From the NCBI GenBank assembly GCA_963277665.1, contig OY728157.1, forward strand, positions 364,140,067 through 364,204,066: a DNA stretch of 64,000 bases, in the 5' to 3' direction. The stretch's first letter is position 1. Each line of letters opens with the position of its first letter. A program made the position numbers and the translations under genes. The notes under the pieces were generated by a model, which saw only the letters and a list, made by a program, of their open reading frames with translations, was not told the DNA's origin and searched no databases. This document shows, in pieces, positions 12,090-22,618 of this stretch. The stretch comes from Viscum album. Its lineage: Eukaryota > Streptophyta > Magnoliopsida > Santalales > Viscaceae.

Positions 12090-13090
12090 TATTCTATAAA
12101 GGTACACTTTTTTTCCTCGGGGTTCAAGTTTGTTACCTGAAGAGGCCTTAATAAATGCATCGCTTCTTAACACATGTAAATTAGATAACATGGATTTATT
12201 TCCACTCTATAACTCATATGGAATACCATTTATCAATTTAGTTGGTACTTGTTTTAGTATGTGTGCTGCTGTTTGTAACACATATCCCCAAAAGGATAAT
12301 GGAAGACTCACATGACTCATCATTGATCTCACCACGTCCAACATGGTTTAGTTCCTCCTTTTTCTTACACCATTCCACTAGGGCGTGTAAGGAGGGGTGA
12401 GTTGGGATAGGATCCTAAACTCTCATAAGTAACCAATGAAGTTTTGATTAAGATATTTTATACCTCAGTCTAATTGGATTTTCTTAATATTCTTACCAAG
12501 ATGGTTCTCAATTTCATTCTTGTATTCTTTGAACTTATCAAAAGAATCCGACTTATACCTCATTATGTAGATATATCCATATCTAATAAAATTATCAGTA
12601 AAAGTTATGAAGTTTGAGTTCCCTCCCTTGGTTCAACTGGAAATAGTCCACACACATCGGTATGAACCAATTCAAGAAGTTCTTTATCCCTTTCACCTTA
12701 GAAATTTGGCAATTTTTCCTTGTAAACATGCATGACATACGCTAGGTGGTATTTGTTCGAAAGAATCTAAATATCCATCTTGATGTAACTTTGTCAAGCA
12801 TTTTTCATTTACATGACCTAGTTAGTGATGCCAAATTTGGGTATGGTTTGAGTCATGTTAAGTGTCTTTGTTATCGATTTCCATTACTTGGTTTGTGTAA
12901 TCCAACAGATAAAGACTGTTGTATAAATGTGTCCTACCAAAAAAATGCTATATTTGTAAACTAAGAAACATTCATTTTCAATATTGAAAACAAAAACATA
13001 TGTATCTAATTTGCATACAAAATTAATTTTTTTTAGTAACAGATGACACATAATAAAAACCCTTTAACACCAATATCACCCCAGTTGGAA
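12090..13090 (-). pseudogene. copia-1 integrase remnant
   Basis: The minus strand around 12245-12420 gives a decayed ESGI..TPPYTP*WNGV block, the part of the copia integrase core just before the third catalytic residue (family pattern: TPPxTPQxNGVxERRNRTL). Homology with copia-2 (32845-33405) continues along the stretch, including the pre-integrase finger near 12700. It is much more damaged than in copia-2. Integrase inserted the cDNA into host DNA in the nucleus. The catalytic Asp and Glu positions cannot be read with confidence. Confidence 0.65.
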
Positions 13091-13129
13091 ATGTGAGGTG
13101 GTAGTCCCTGACAACTACAACATCAAGTC

Positions 13130-13300
13130 TGGATCCATTGGCTTCTTTTAGATCTACCTCCCCTTGGTCAATCTTCCTAAATATACTTGGTTCCTGTATT
13201 TGGATACATATGTGAGCACCAAAAGATGTATCTAATACCCAATTTGTAGAAACATATAGGTTTCATTCTATAAGAAATGCACCTAAAGCTTCCCCTTGCT
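13130..13300 (-). pseudogene. copia-1 protease remnant
   Basis: This lies between the zinc knuckle and the integrase finger and aligns with the copia-2 stretch that carries the WVLDIGFGAHIC motif. Around 13225-13250 the minus strand reads a W-V-L-D-T start before the frame decays. It would be an aspartic protease cutting the polyprotein. Confidence 0.5.
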
Positions 13301-13309
13301 TCTTAGGCT

Positions 13310-14090
13310 GGGTGTAGTTCTTCTTCTAGTGTCCTTTCATGCCACATGCGAAACAAACAACCTCCTATTCCTTTGCCTCCCCTTTGATCTTCTTTTTGTT
13401 GGAATGCTATCAAGAAGCTTTGGGATTAAATCTATCCACCTTCCCTTTCCTCTTATTCACCATAAGGACAAAAGGATTTTCACGCTTCATGTCTTTGTCC
13501 ACTTGGAAAATGAGGATAAAAATATCAGATAGAGATTTATCAATGTTGTTCATATTGAAATTTACAAAAAAGTTTGATAAGCTCTGAGGGAGTGATGTAA
13601 GAATGAAATCGGTTCCCAGTTCTTCAGGGAGTTTAAACCCTAAAACCTCCAGGCGCTCAATGTAGCCAATGAGCTTGACTACATGATACCCAACTAGAGT
13701 ACCTTCTCCAAGATTACTCTGAAAGAGTGCCTTAGAGATCTCAAAACTTTCCTGTCTTGATCTCTCCTAGTAAAGACCATGGAGGTTCTTGAGCATTCTA
13801 TAAGAATCCATGTTTTCATGAGAATTCATGAGCTCACTAGACATTGATGATAGAATCAAACATTGAACGTCGAACACATCGTTCATTTGTTTCTCATAGA
13901 CCAGGAAATCATCATCAATTGCCTCTTTGGCAGGAGGATCAAGTAATGCTGACTCCAGCACGTAAGACTTCCATTCATGGTGTAGGATAACCTGAAGTCG
14001 TCTAAACCATTCCTAGAAGTTACTTCCAGTGAGGATGTTGTCTTTATCCAGAATTTATCATAAGGATAGTGTGGTTGACGAGCTTGTCAT
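13310..14090 (-). pseudogene. copia-1 gag with zinc knuckle (last Cys replaced by Tyr)
   Basis: Starts with MTSSST at 14090, then a (G)SNF.EWFRRLQVILHHEW block and SYVLESALLDPPAKEAIDDD, typical of the UBN2/DUF4219 gag of plant copia elements. The central part includes YRMLKNLHGLY, GYIERLEVLGFKLPEE and TDFILTSLPQSL. Near the C-terminus is QVDKDMKRENPFVLMVNKRK, followed at about 13310-13365 by a nucleic-acid-binding knuckle reading C-x2-C-x4-H-x4-Y. The usual last cysteine is tyrosine, as in copia-2. In-frame stops occur near the start and inside the knuckle. Gag forms the particle and binds RNA. Confidence 0.8.
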
Positions 14091-16253
14091 TTTTATTCTA
14101 CAATTAAAAGAGTAGATCATTAATACTTTATTGATTACATTTTATGATAAATAATAAATTTTTATTAAGTATCCCACTATTTTATCAAGTCCCAATAGAC
14201 CTCACCATTGAACTCATAATTTTTAGTTTCTATGACATTCTGGTGGCAGGGATCCGTATTCCCCTTCAAATAACCCCAAAATGGTTGGTCAAGTTATTAG
14301 AAGGTATTTAGGTAGTCAAGTCTTTGCAAACTATGGGATTGGAGCTCCTTGATCTATTGAGTGGACTCCCCAATCTTGAAATCATGACTTTTGGATTTCC
14401 TTAAGTCTTACCTCCAATATTACACCAAGTCCAGCAAGGGATACTCCTCTTGATGTAATATGGTTAAGTCAACCCGAAACCTTTCATAAGGACTTCCTGT
14501 ATAAAAGTAAGTGTCCCAACAAGGGTTGGCCAAACACATAGTTTTATTGAGTTTTTCCCATATTCAAGTAACATAAGGCTTCGTCTGACTTAATATTTTA
14601 TTTGAGGGATTTTTATCTCTTATGCGTGAATTTTTTATTATCACTATCACATGACTGTTAATATTAAGTGAAACTTACTTAAGTGATTAGCTGCGTATTG
14701 CTAATATTTACACATAAGTCTAGTTTATTTTAGTTCCATCTTGCATGCCTGTTTAATTCATTAATTATGTGACCATGACAACACATCCATAATAATAAAC
14801 CATGAAATTGAAAGAAATAAAATAAAGGACATGATCATGAGCTTTTTTAATGGTTTATTTATCTAGAGGTTGATAAAATAACCCCAACCTAGGATAGAAA
14901 CATCTTGAACCTTTTGGGTTCATCTTTATAGCTTTCCATCTATCCACCTCTATATCTCTTGGGATTGGTTTTGTCTCGGCTCCAGCTTGATCGCCTCTAC
15001 TAGCTTGGGAGTTCCATCTATTACATATGCCTTTATTTAAACTCACATGTAGGTGAGGGTTAAAAAAGAGGTTTTACATAAAATAAACCTTGGGCACGTT
15101 GGCCCGCATATTAATGAGGAGAAGGCTCACATGAAAAAAAATTTAATTAAATAAATAGATTAAAAGATGCCATTCAAATACAAAGGTATTGGTCTAGCTC
15201 ATGATCATCCATAAATGAAACAATATTTATGCATAAATAAAAATAGTATTCAATTATTTAATCATTATTGTTTAATATAAATCACACTCAAATCAATTAA
15301 TTATCATCTTTAATTAATCAATCCTTTTATCTTAAACCCTTTTCTAAATTTCCTTGAGATTTGTATCCATCATAATTTTAAACAAATAAATTCATTTAAA
15401 ATTATCTTTGTACGTAACTTGTAACTTAGAGGCAACCCAATGAATTCCCGTTCATAACTACCCAATGAGTAGAAATGAACATCACACAAATATTAAATTA
15501 AATATATATATATATAAAACCTATCATGTGTTGTGCCTGAGCTTTATACCAACACTATGGAAGACATCTCAAGGGTTTGTATAATATAATAATAAATTTT
15601 AATAAATCTACATAATTTGGATGAGTACAAAACTTTTATTTCCAACTACATGATGTGTACTATCATTCACCGTCCATTAGAAGTACACGACCTGGGACAT
15701 AGATTGTAGATGTACTTTGGAAATCTTTGGAGTACATGATGTGTTCAGTGGGCCACATGCCCTGTAGTATCTACGTTACACGGTTTCCAGCCAGGCAAGC
15801 CATGTATGGGGTACACGGTCCAACCCTAACTCTAAGGGACTACACGCCGTGTCTAGTGAACTACCTGACATGTAATCTAGAAACTGTGTGCCACCTATTC
15901 CTGGTCAACACATGGAGTCAATTAAGACATAGAAAGACTCTAAAACATGACTTGGTTTTGTGAACTAGTCCGATGAATTGAATCTCGACTACACGACGTG
16001 TACTAAAAAATACATGCCGTGTGTCCTGGTGTTGTATGGACAGGAAGCTTTGGCACCTCCAGATGATATCCTTTATTTTATTTTTATCAAAATTAAAATA
16101 AAATATTGTTTTTATAAGGTGAACAAGAAACGAAAGAGGAGGAATAGATCTTGAGATTTATATTTGCTGAACGATTAACTTGAATTGAAACAACTAAATT
16201 ATTAAATGCATAAATCATCAATGAAAATTTAAATAATTATAAAGTATGATGTA
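14091..16253 (-). other. Long untranslated leader of copia-1
   Basis: About 2.2 kb between the PBS and the gag start without coding potential; the open frames at 14855-15046 and 15727-15963 are not family-like. The same leader is conserved in copia-2 (34302-36436), including an AACCTTTTGGGTT block and a TTCATTAATT.TGTGA block, so it is part of the element rather than an insertion. Its part nearest the PBS holds the palindrome cluster. A leader this long is unusual for copia elements and may hold packaging or regulatory signals. Confidence 0.7.
15640..16023. repeat. Cluster of TACACGACGTGTA-like palindromes, copia-1 leader
   Basis: Instances of a 13-bp palindromic unit occur at 15647-15659 (TACATGATGTGTA), 15733-15745 (TACATGATGTGTT), 15841-15853 (TACACGCCGTGTC), 15990-16002 (perfect TACACGACGTGTA) and 16011-16023 (TACATGCCGTGTG), with half-units near 15683 and 15800-15818. 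Most differences from the perfect form are CG-to-TG changes. The copia-2 leader holds the matching cluster. Confidence 0.75.
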
Positions 16254-16268
16254 ACCCCTCTGATACCA
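16254..16268 (-). other. Primer-binding site, initiator tRNA-Met, copia-1
   Basis: The element strand reads TGGTATCAGAGGGGT two bases inside the 5' LTR. The first ten bases match the plant initiator tRNA-Met 3' end complement (TGGTATCAGAGC...). It starts minus-strand cDNA synthesis. Confidence 0.88.
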
Positions 16269-16270
16269 CT

Positions 16271-18252
16271 TGTAGGTTCCAGGCGTAGTAGAAGTGTGGT
16301 TGGGCCGACACCCAACTTTAATTTTTACGATGATCAATGATTATTTTGGGATCAATACAATGATGAACGCCGGTCCCCATGGAATAGAATCAAATATTTA
16401 GATAAATAAGTAAGAGGCTTGAAACCTTTAGAGTGGATCTTGCACATCATGTTTATAATTAATTTAATTAATTTCATAAAGAAAAGAATACCTAGATCTT
16501 CGGTATTTTCTTTGTTGATGATGTTGATCATTTGGAATGACCCTTCTGGATGATCTCATTGTGCTTGTGAGGATCCAAACTAGAATCCCTCTAGCAGTGA
16601 TCCACACATGCTCTTATGGCCTTAAATAGACACCACTCATTCTCTAGGTGCTAGCATGGTGAAGTGAGTGTCTTGTGTTGGTCTTTATTTATCACTTGTT
16701 CTTCGGACTTGAAGAACTTCTCTTGTTCTTGAGAGGGGCGGGAAGAGGATTAGAGAGAGAAATTGGTTAGCTCAATAATTCTCAATTTACCAAGTGCACG
16801 GTGTGTTCACCATGGCATAATAGATATACTTGTCTATTTATATTCATGGAACTTCAATGAAAATATTTAATTACATAACAACAATTAAATACATTCACAA
16901 ACTTAGAGAAAACCCATGATCATAATAATAATACCACATCATTATTTATAGTGTGCCAACTTGCGTAAAACAGAATTATGAATAAAATTTTGCATCACAA
17001 AATAATAGAAGTGTCATTATTATTTTAACTTGTGCCAAAAAATAATTATTTACCATCTTGAAAAAAATTATTTTACTACCGGACTGGATTTAGTCCTCAC
17101 GAACTCCACTTCCATTTATTGAACACCCAAATAAATAAATAAATAATTTATTCTCTTAAATAAATATTTTATTTACAAACTAGTAAATAAATATTTATTA
17201 AATGTTCAATAAAATAAATAATTATATTTTATTTAATTAATGAAATCATCTTAACTTGAATAAAATTATTCCACGGTCTTGAGAATAATATTTATTTCAT
17301 TAATTAAATTTAAATAAAATTTAACCGAGAGAACCAAAAACACTTAGTGTGTAACCCTCTTGGATTGTTTCTCATTGGCATTAGGCGGGCTTGCATAAAG
17401 TCCAAGAGTATTGTCTAGCAACTAGTCAAGGCACCCAAGAGAAATAATGTAAAGTTGAAACAACGAAATCCATATACGAACACTCATTGTGTAATATAAT
17501 CCCTTTGTCTCTATATCTCATCAAGAAGGTTTTATTATAGTTTCATCAACCTTTATGCTAGATAAGTCGTTCTTTGACTACTTGAAATAAACTCGTCCCT
17601 ACACCATGGCCATGGAATTTCGCGCAATGGTTCTATTTCAATTAAAGGTCTGAGATATCAACTTATATAAATGGAAGAGACAAATCCTTCCTTGACTTAT
17701 CCATTAATATCATGTCACTCATGACCCACCCAAAGTAACCTACTTCCCGCCAACTGGCTACGTGATGATTTTCATCAGTAAATCCAAGTGCACGAGTCGT
17801 GACATGTATTAATGATAATATTGAAGTCTAAGGATAATTACACACGCTCTCAGATAGAAATATCTGATGACACCAAAACATGAAGAATTCCTATAGGAGG
17901 GTCTGTAGTCATAATCTCATATCTTGGAGATTACCATGTGAGAACTTCATTAGAGGAAGTCTCATTTTCTTATGAGTAGTCGAACCTAATGGTCTTCATG
18001 CTATGCATCCCTTCATAGTATTCCATCCAACTATAGAACTATATTTAAGAATATTGTTATAGCATTTCAAGGTTCTCATCATAGTGGGGAACTGCCGTGA
18101 CCTTATCAATGCAATAAATACTCCAGGACATTATTACATCATAGTAATGCAAAACAATAAACAATATGTAATAAGATGTTTAATATATTAATACATTAAA
18201 TATACATATAATCAAAGTACAACCAGTTGGTTCCATGACACCAACTGTTATA
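16271..18252 (-). repeat. copia-1 LTR (right; 5' LTR of the element)
   Basis: Starts TGTAGGTTCC and is exactly as long as the left LTR when its end is taken at 18252. The last six bases are GTTATA where the related copia-2 LTRs have CCAACA, so the terminus has mutated. It is followed by the target duplication. In element orientation this LTR would carry the promoter that drives the genomic RNA. Confidence 0.88.
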
Positions 18253-18257
18253 GTTAT
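18253..18257. repeat. Target-site duplication GTTAT, right
   Basis: Matches 8195-8199. A second GTTAT overlaps the LTR end at 18247-18251. The 18253 placement keeps the two LTRs equal in length. Confidence 0.7.
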
Positions 18258-18609
18258 CATTATAAATGATAAATAATATAATAAAGATATATGTTCATAC
18301 ATAAATTAACTCAAGTTTCTTAGTGTAGTGGTTATAATTGATAACAAATATCAGCTAGTTATTGATATTCTCATACTATAATGATTATTTTGGAGACTCC
18401 ATTGAAAATTTATATTTGAGGCATGCTAATATATTTTTTTCTAATTATTAATGCACTATTTTTATTAAAATTTTAATAGTGTATTTTTTATTTTAGTTTT
18501 TTATATTATAATTATGCATCCACTGTATATGTTGAAATTATTCTTTATCTTTTTAAGTAATCATCTTCATTCCTAAAAATACATTTATCTAAATTTTTAA
18601 AATTTACTT
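18258..18609. other. AT-rich spacer, right flank of copia-1
   Basis: Continuous with 8194 before copia-1 inserted. No coding potential. A TTAGTGTAGTGG word near 18320-18331 recalls a CACTA end on the minus strand, but there is no partner. Confidence 0.4.
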
Positions 18610-20340
18610 ATATGGGTTCAGAATACATGATTTCTATTTAAAACTAAAATTTTAGTTCAAATCATGTATCACATAGTGAAAACCTAGAAACAATTATTGG
18701 TTTGTCATGATAGTTTATGAAAATTATAGGCTATTCATTTATAAAATGAAATAATTAAAAACACATCAATCTGACATGTGATGTGTCCGATATGACTGAA
18801 AGTGTGTGTTTTCAATTTAAAGTTAAAATTTAGTTTAAAACATGTGTTTCATCATCAAAACCAAGCTAACATGATCGATTTTTTATGATACTTTAGGAAA
18901 ATGAATGATTATTCAATTTTGACGTGTAGAAATTTACTTCACATTAATATGATATTAGGTGTGGTTGGTATGATTGAAAGTGTGTGTTTTCAATATAAAA
19001 ATGACATTTTAGTTCAAAATGTTCATCATATAGTCAAAACCAAGAAAAAATTCAAATTATTGTGACACTTTATGGGAAAATTCAGTTATTCAGTTGTGAA
19101 ATATAAGTAGTAACCACACACCAATCTGACATGTAAGATGGTCAGTATGATTAAAAGTGTATGTTTTTAGTTAAAAGTGACATTTTATTTCAAAACATAC
19201 ATCACATAATCAAAATTGATAAAAAATAATTTAATTATCATGATACTTAATTATAATTTTTTAACATTATTTTTTTATGTGTAGGAATAAACTGCATATA
19301 AATATGATGCACAATGTGTCTAGTATGCCTGGAAGAGCATGTTTTCAATTAAAAAATGACATTTTAGTTCAAAAAAAGTGTCACATACTCAAAAATAATC
19401 AAACATGATTGTATTATCGTGAAACTTTAAAAAATTTTCTTTTGTTCATTTTGAACTATTTGAATTAACCACACATCAATATGACACATGGTGTGAATAG
19501 CATGACTGAAAGTTCTTGTTTTTATTTTTAAGTGAAATTTTTGTTCAAAACATGTATCACATACTCAAAATTGAGTAAACATAGTTTTAATATTAGGATA
19601 CTTTAGTAAAAAATAAATAAATCATTTTTAATATGTTGGAATTAACCTCATATAAATCTAACACATAATGTAGCTGATATTTATGAAAGTGCATGTTTTT
19701 ATTTTAAAAGTGATATTTTTGTTCAAAACGAATATCACATGATCAAAACTTATAAAATATTCTTATATTGTCATAATAATTTAGTAAAATGATCTATTAT
19801 TAATTTTTTACCTAAAATAATTAACTGAACATCAGTCTGATACATGATGTGGCCAGTATGAATGAAAGTGTGTCTTTTCATTTAAAAAGTGAAATTCTTA
19901 TTCAAAACATACACACATTCCTAAAACCAATAAAATACAATCATATTGTAATGCTAAATTATTAAATTGATCCAAATTTCATTTTTTTACTATAATAACC
20001 AACTTCTTGTCAATATGACACATGGTGTGGTTTGTATGACTAAAAGTATGTGTTTTTAATTTAAAAGTGATATTTCTATTTAAAACATGCATCACATACT
20101 CAAAACCTAGTAAACATGCTCATGTTGTTGTGATAATTTAGAAAATGATCAGTGAATAATTTTAACCTGTAGGGATTATCCTCACATTAATATGATACAT
20201 TATTTGGTCAGTATGGCTGAAAGTTCATGTTTTTACTTAAAAGTGTCAATTTAGTTCAAAACACGCACCCTATACACATAATCATGTAAACACACTCATA
20301 TTTTCATGATATTTTAGGAAAATGATTGATTATTTATTTA
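18610..20340. repeat. Tandem array, period about 178 bp, nearly ten copies
   Basis: An anchor resembling AAAGTGTGTGTTTTCAAT recurs at about 18798, 18978, 19155, 19332, 19510, 19687, 19865, 20042 and 20220. The intervals are 177-180 bp, and a more diverged first unit begins near 18617. Each unit also holds a TTTAGTTCAAAACATG.ATCACAT segment, an ATGATACTTTAG..AAATGA segment and a CAATATGACACATG.TGTGG segment in the same order. The units are AT-rich and diverged from one another, with no open frame. The length is in the nucleosomal/satellite range. It may be an independent satellite or lie inside a CACTA-like element whose possible end is at 20679. Confidence 0.88.
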
Positions 20341-20640
20341 TGTATTCATTTTATTTAATAATTATTATATAATATTTATTTTTTTGTAATTTTTTTATTT
20401 AATATTACTATTTTTTTATTATAGGTACACTATTCTTTTATACAAGTTTGGGTTGATCCTTGGAGATGGTATCCTATAAGTTGTATTATTTTTGAGTTTT
20501 GAAATTTTAATTTTTAAATAATTTTATGTATCAAATATAATTTTAATGTATTAGATTTTTTCAATATAAATTTATTTTTATTCAAATGGTTAAATATAAA
20601 TATATTGTTTATTATCTGAACATATGTAAATTATTGGAAT
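20341..20640. other. AT-rich spacer after the 178-bp array
   Basis: Poly-T and poly-A/T runs, no gene. It separates the array from the possible CACTA terminus. Confidence 0.4.
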
Positions 20641-20935
20641 ATAAATGTTGTTTTTGGACTGATATTAGTTGTTGTAGTGTGTTATTCATTTAGCAATTCC
20701 AACAAAAACTAATATAGATTTCATCATTTCTAGTTTTAGCACCAATACTTGTTATATTTATGATTTCTATAACAAGAACTAATAAAGGACCTATTTGTTA
20801 GTGATAAAACTAGCACTGATAAAGAATACCTTTATTATAGTTTTTTTAGAACTAATCAAAGTTGATGATAAAAAATATCACTTACAGTATTAAAACTTTT
20901 AAACCACTGATAAAATTAATTTTGTGTGATGATAA
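20641..20935. repeat. CACTA-like terminus and sub-terminal-type repeats
   Basis: The minus strand reading from 20679 begins CACTACAACAACTAATATCA, a typical CACTA (En/Spm) terminus. From about 20690 to 20930 the plus strand holds short repeats in both orientations built on ACTAATA, TAGCAC.A and CACTGATAAA, as in CACTA sub-terminal regions. The pieces do not give one clean element: the terminus points left, toward the 178-bp array, while the repeats lie to its right. A similar repeat block occurs at 61745-61905. Confidence 0.4.
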
Positions 20936-22615
20936 ATCCCATATATTAATTAGTGTATATTATATCCCTGCATGTTATCATGTAACCTTCGATCTCATAG
21001 TGAAAATCAACTCCTATTCTACCCGTATTTTTCTCTATTAGGGTTTTCCATGTAAATTCTAATGCTCTTGTTTTTTCCCATTGTTCATGGTAGTTCTTGA
21101 ATTCATATCATAATAAATGGTAACCATATTGTTCATCAAAATTTATAATTAGGATAATAATGGAAAAAAGCTTACCAATATATATTTATCACCCCATCTT
21201 TGAAAATTTGTGAGAGAAACATAAAGTGGGACACACTCAATCATAAGTGGTAAACACCACCATCCACCAATTATTTCATCTTTAAAATGAGATATAGGAT
21301 AATATAAAAATTGATATATACATTCTTAAAACATATACATGGAATTTTTTTGGTGGAAACACTTTGTGATTTTAGCTAATAGCCTTAGGGGTGGGTATTT
21401 GACTCCCTAAAATATGGATTCCCAACAATATTTGGGGTAGGTTTGCACAACACACCTATGATGATTTATAAATCACACACATAACTTTAAAATTATTTTA
21501 TCATGAATATAAATAATAACTCAATATTTAATTCATACTAAAACATATAATTTTGGAATCTTTGAATATTATCTATATGTTATTCTCTTTAAGTACAACT
21601 ATAAAATTTATACAGTTCAAACCCATTATAATATTAATTATTCCAAAAAATTCTCTATAATTTTTTTATAAGTTAATAATAGAATTCTCACTTCATATAA
21701 TGTCCTAAGGACATACATAAAAAAAATTAAAGGGTGAGTTAACAACAAATAAGGGAAAAAATAAAATATATCAATAGGTAATGTATGAGATATCACATGG
21801 TAAATTGTAAAGGAATTAACATTTGAGAAACATTTAATATGAATGCATAAGTATGAAAACGTAACATAGTAATGTGGTAATGTGTATTTAGTTTAATAAG
21901 TAGAATTTGGATCTGGTCCTGTCCATGAGAGTTCTTTTTCCATTGAACCGAGTGATGTTGAAATTAGAAGAAGAATCCCTTCACCATAGATCTTAATTAA
22001 ACCAAAAGTTTGGATTGGGGGTAGTGGAGGGTCAAATTCCCTAATACCAAGTAAAAAAGATCCAAAGTTTTCAAAATAGGTTATCCAAGAAGAATAATTC
22101 TATTGATATAATGTAAATAAAGGAAAACATATTAATCGATTCAAAAGGTTTCACTATCATGCTTGGGAAGTAGTTGTTCCATCACAAGTACTGTTAATCC
22201 TTACCTAAAATCATAGCCATTTATTCCACTAGAAAATCATCCACTATTAAATGGGAGGATGATATTTCCTTTAAATAAAATCAAGCAATTATAATCTATT
22301 CTCAATTGGTTTTTAAAGTGGGATATTGATTCAAAACATCATATGAGGATTATGAAATGATTAATGCTAGAAAGTTTAAAATCCCTTTACTAGAAGAGGT
22401 TAAATATTTATTTATTAATAATAAAAAATATCACTTAATTGTTATAGTTATGTTATTATCAAAATGGAAATTTCTTTTGAGGTTATGAATTTATTGTTTA
22501 TTCTTATAGAAGGTCATGTTTTTCATAGACTCTTTTATTATGTTGCAAGTTTATATTGGAATTTAATCCATGGGTTTTCTTCCCATCGGCTATCGCTTTT
22601 ATGAAATGAAAATTT
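20936..22615. other. Unclassified AT-rich region
   Basis: No open frame of note and no repeat ends recognised. Somewhat less AT-rich, possibly old coding remnants occur near 21900-22370, but I could not assign a family. Confidence 0.35.
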
Positions 22616-22618
22616 CGG

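Larger units (their letters stand above)
10196..14090 (-). pseudogene. copia-1 gag-pol polyprotein, inactivated
   Basis: The reading starts at the ATG whose complement is 14088-14090 (MTSSST..., matching MTSN... at the same place in copia-2) and ends at a TAG at 10196-10198 just before the polypurine tract. Along it lie gag, the zinc knuckle, protease, integrase, RT and RNase H, all interrupted by stops and frameshifts. A single long polyprotein is the normal arrangement for plant copia elements. The C-terminus reads NVVDPLTKALT, matching the family's usual ADPLTK ending of RNase H. It is about 0.4 kb longer than copia-2 because it keeps the central part of gag. Confidence 0.85.
8195..18257 (-). 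mobile_element. copia-1: complete Ty1/copia LTR retrotransposon with GTTAT target duplication
   Basis: Two 1982-bp LTRs (8200-10181 and 16271-18252) flank a 6089-bp interior coding on the minus strand in the order gag, zinc knuckle, protease, integrase, RT, RNase H, which is the copia order. The 5-bp target duplication GTTAT lies at 8195-8199 and 18253-18257. A PBS for initiator tRNA-Met lies next to the right (5') LTR and a purine tract next to the left (3') LTR. The LTRs differ at roughly one site in seven over the first 350 bp by eye, so the insertion is old. The reading frame is broken throughout. RT motifs resemble the Tork/Angela group of plant copia elements, which is a judgement from memory of the family. 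Confidence 0.88.

Noticed and set aside
15647..16023. Bacterial-type operator array
   Set aside because: The palindromes lie in a plant retrotransposon leader. There is no bacterial context.
18610..20340. CRISPR-like array
   Set aside because: The units are about 178 bp, diverged throughout and have no conserved short repeat with unique spacers. It is a plant satellite-type tandem array.
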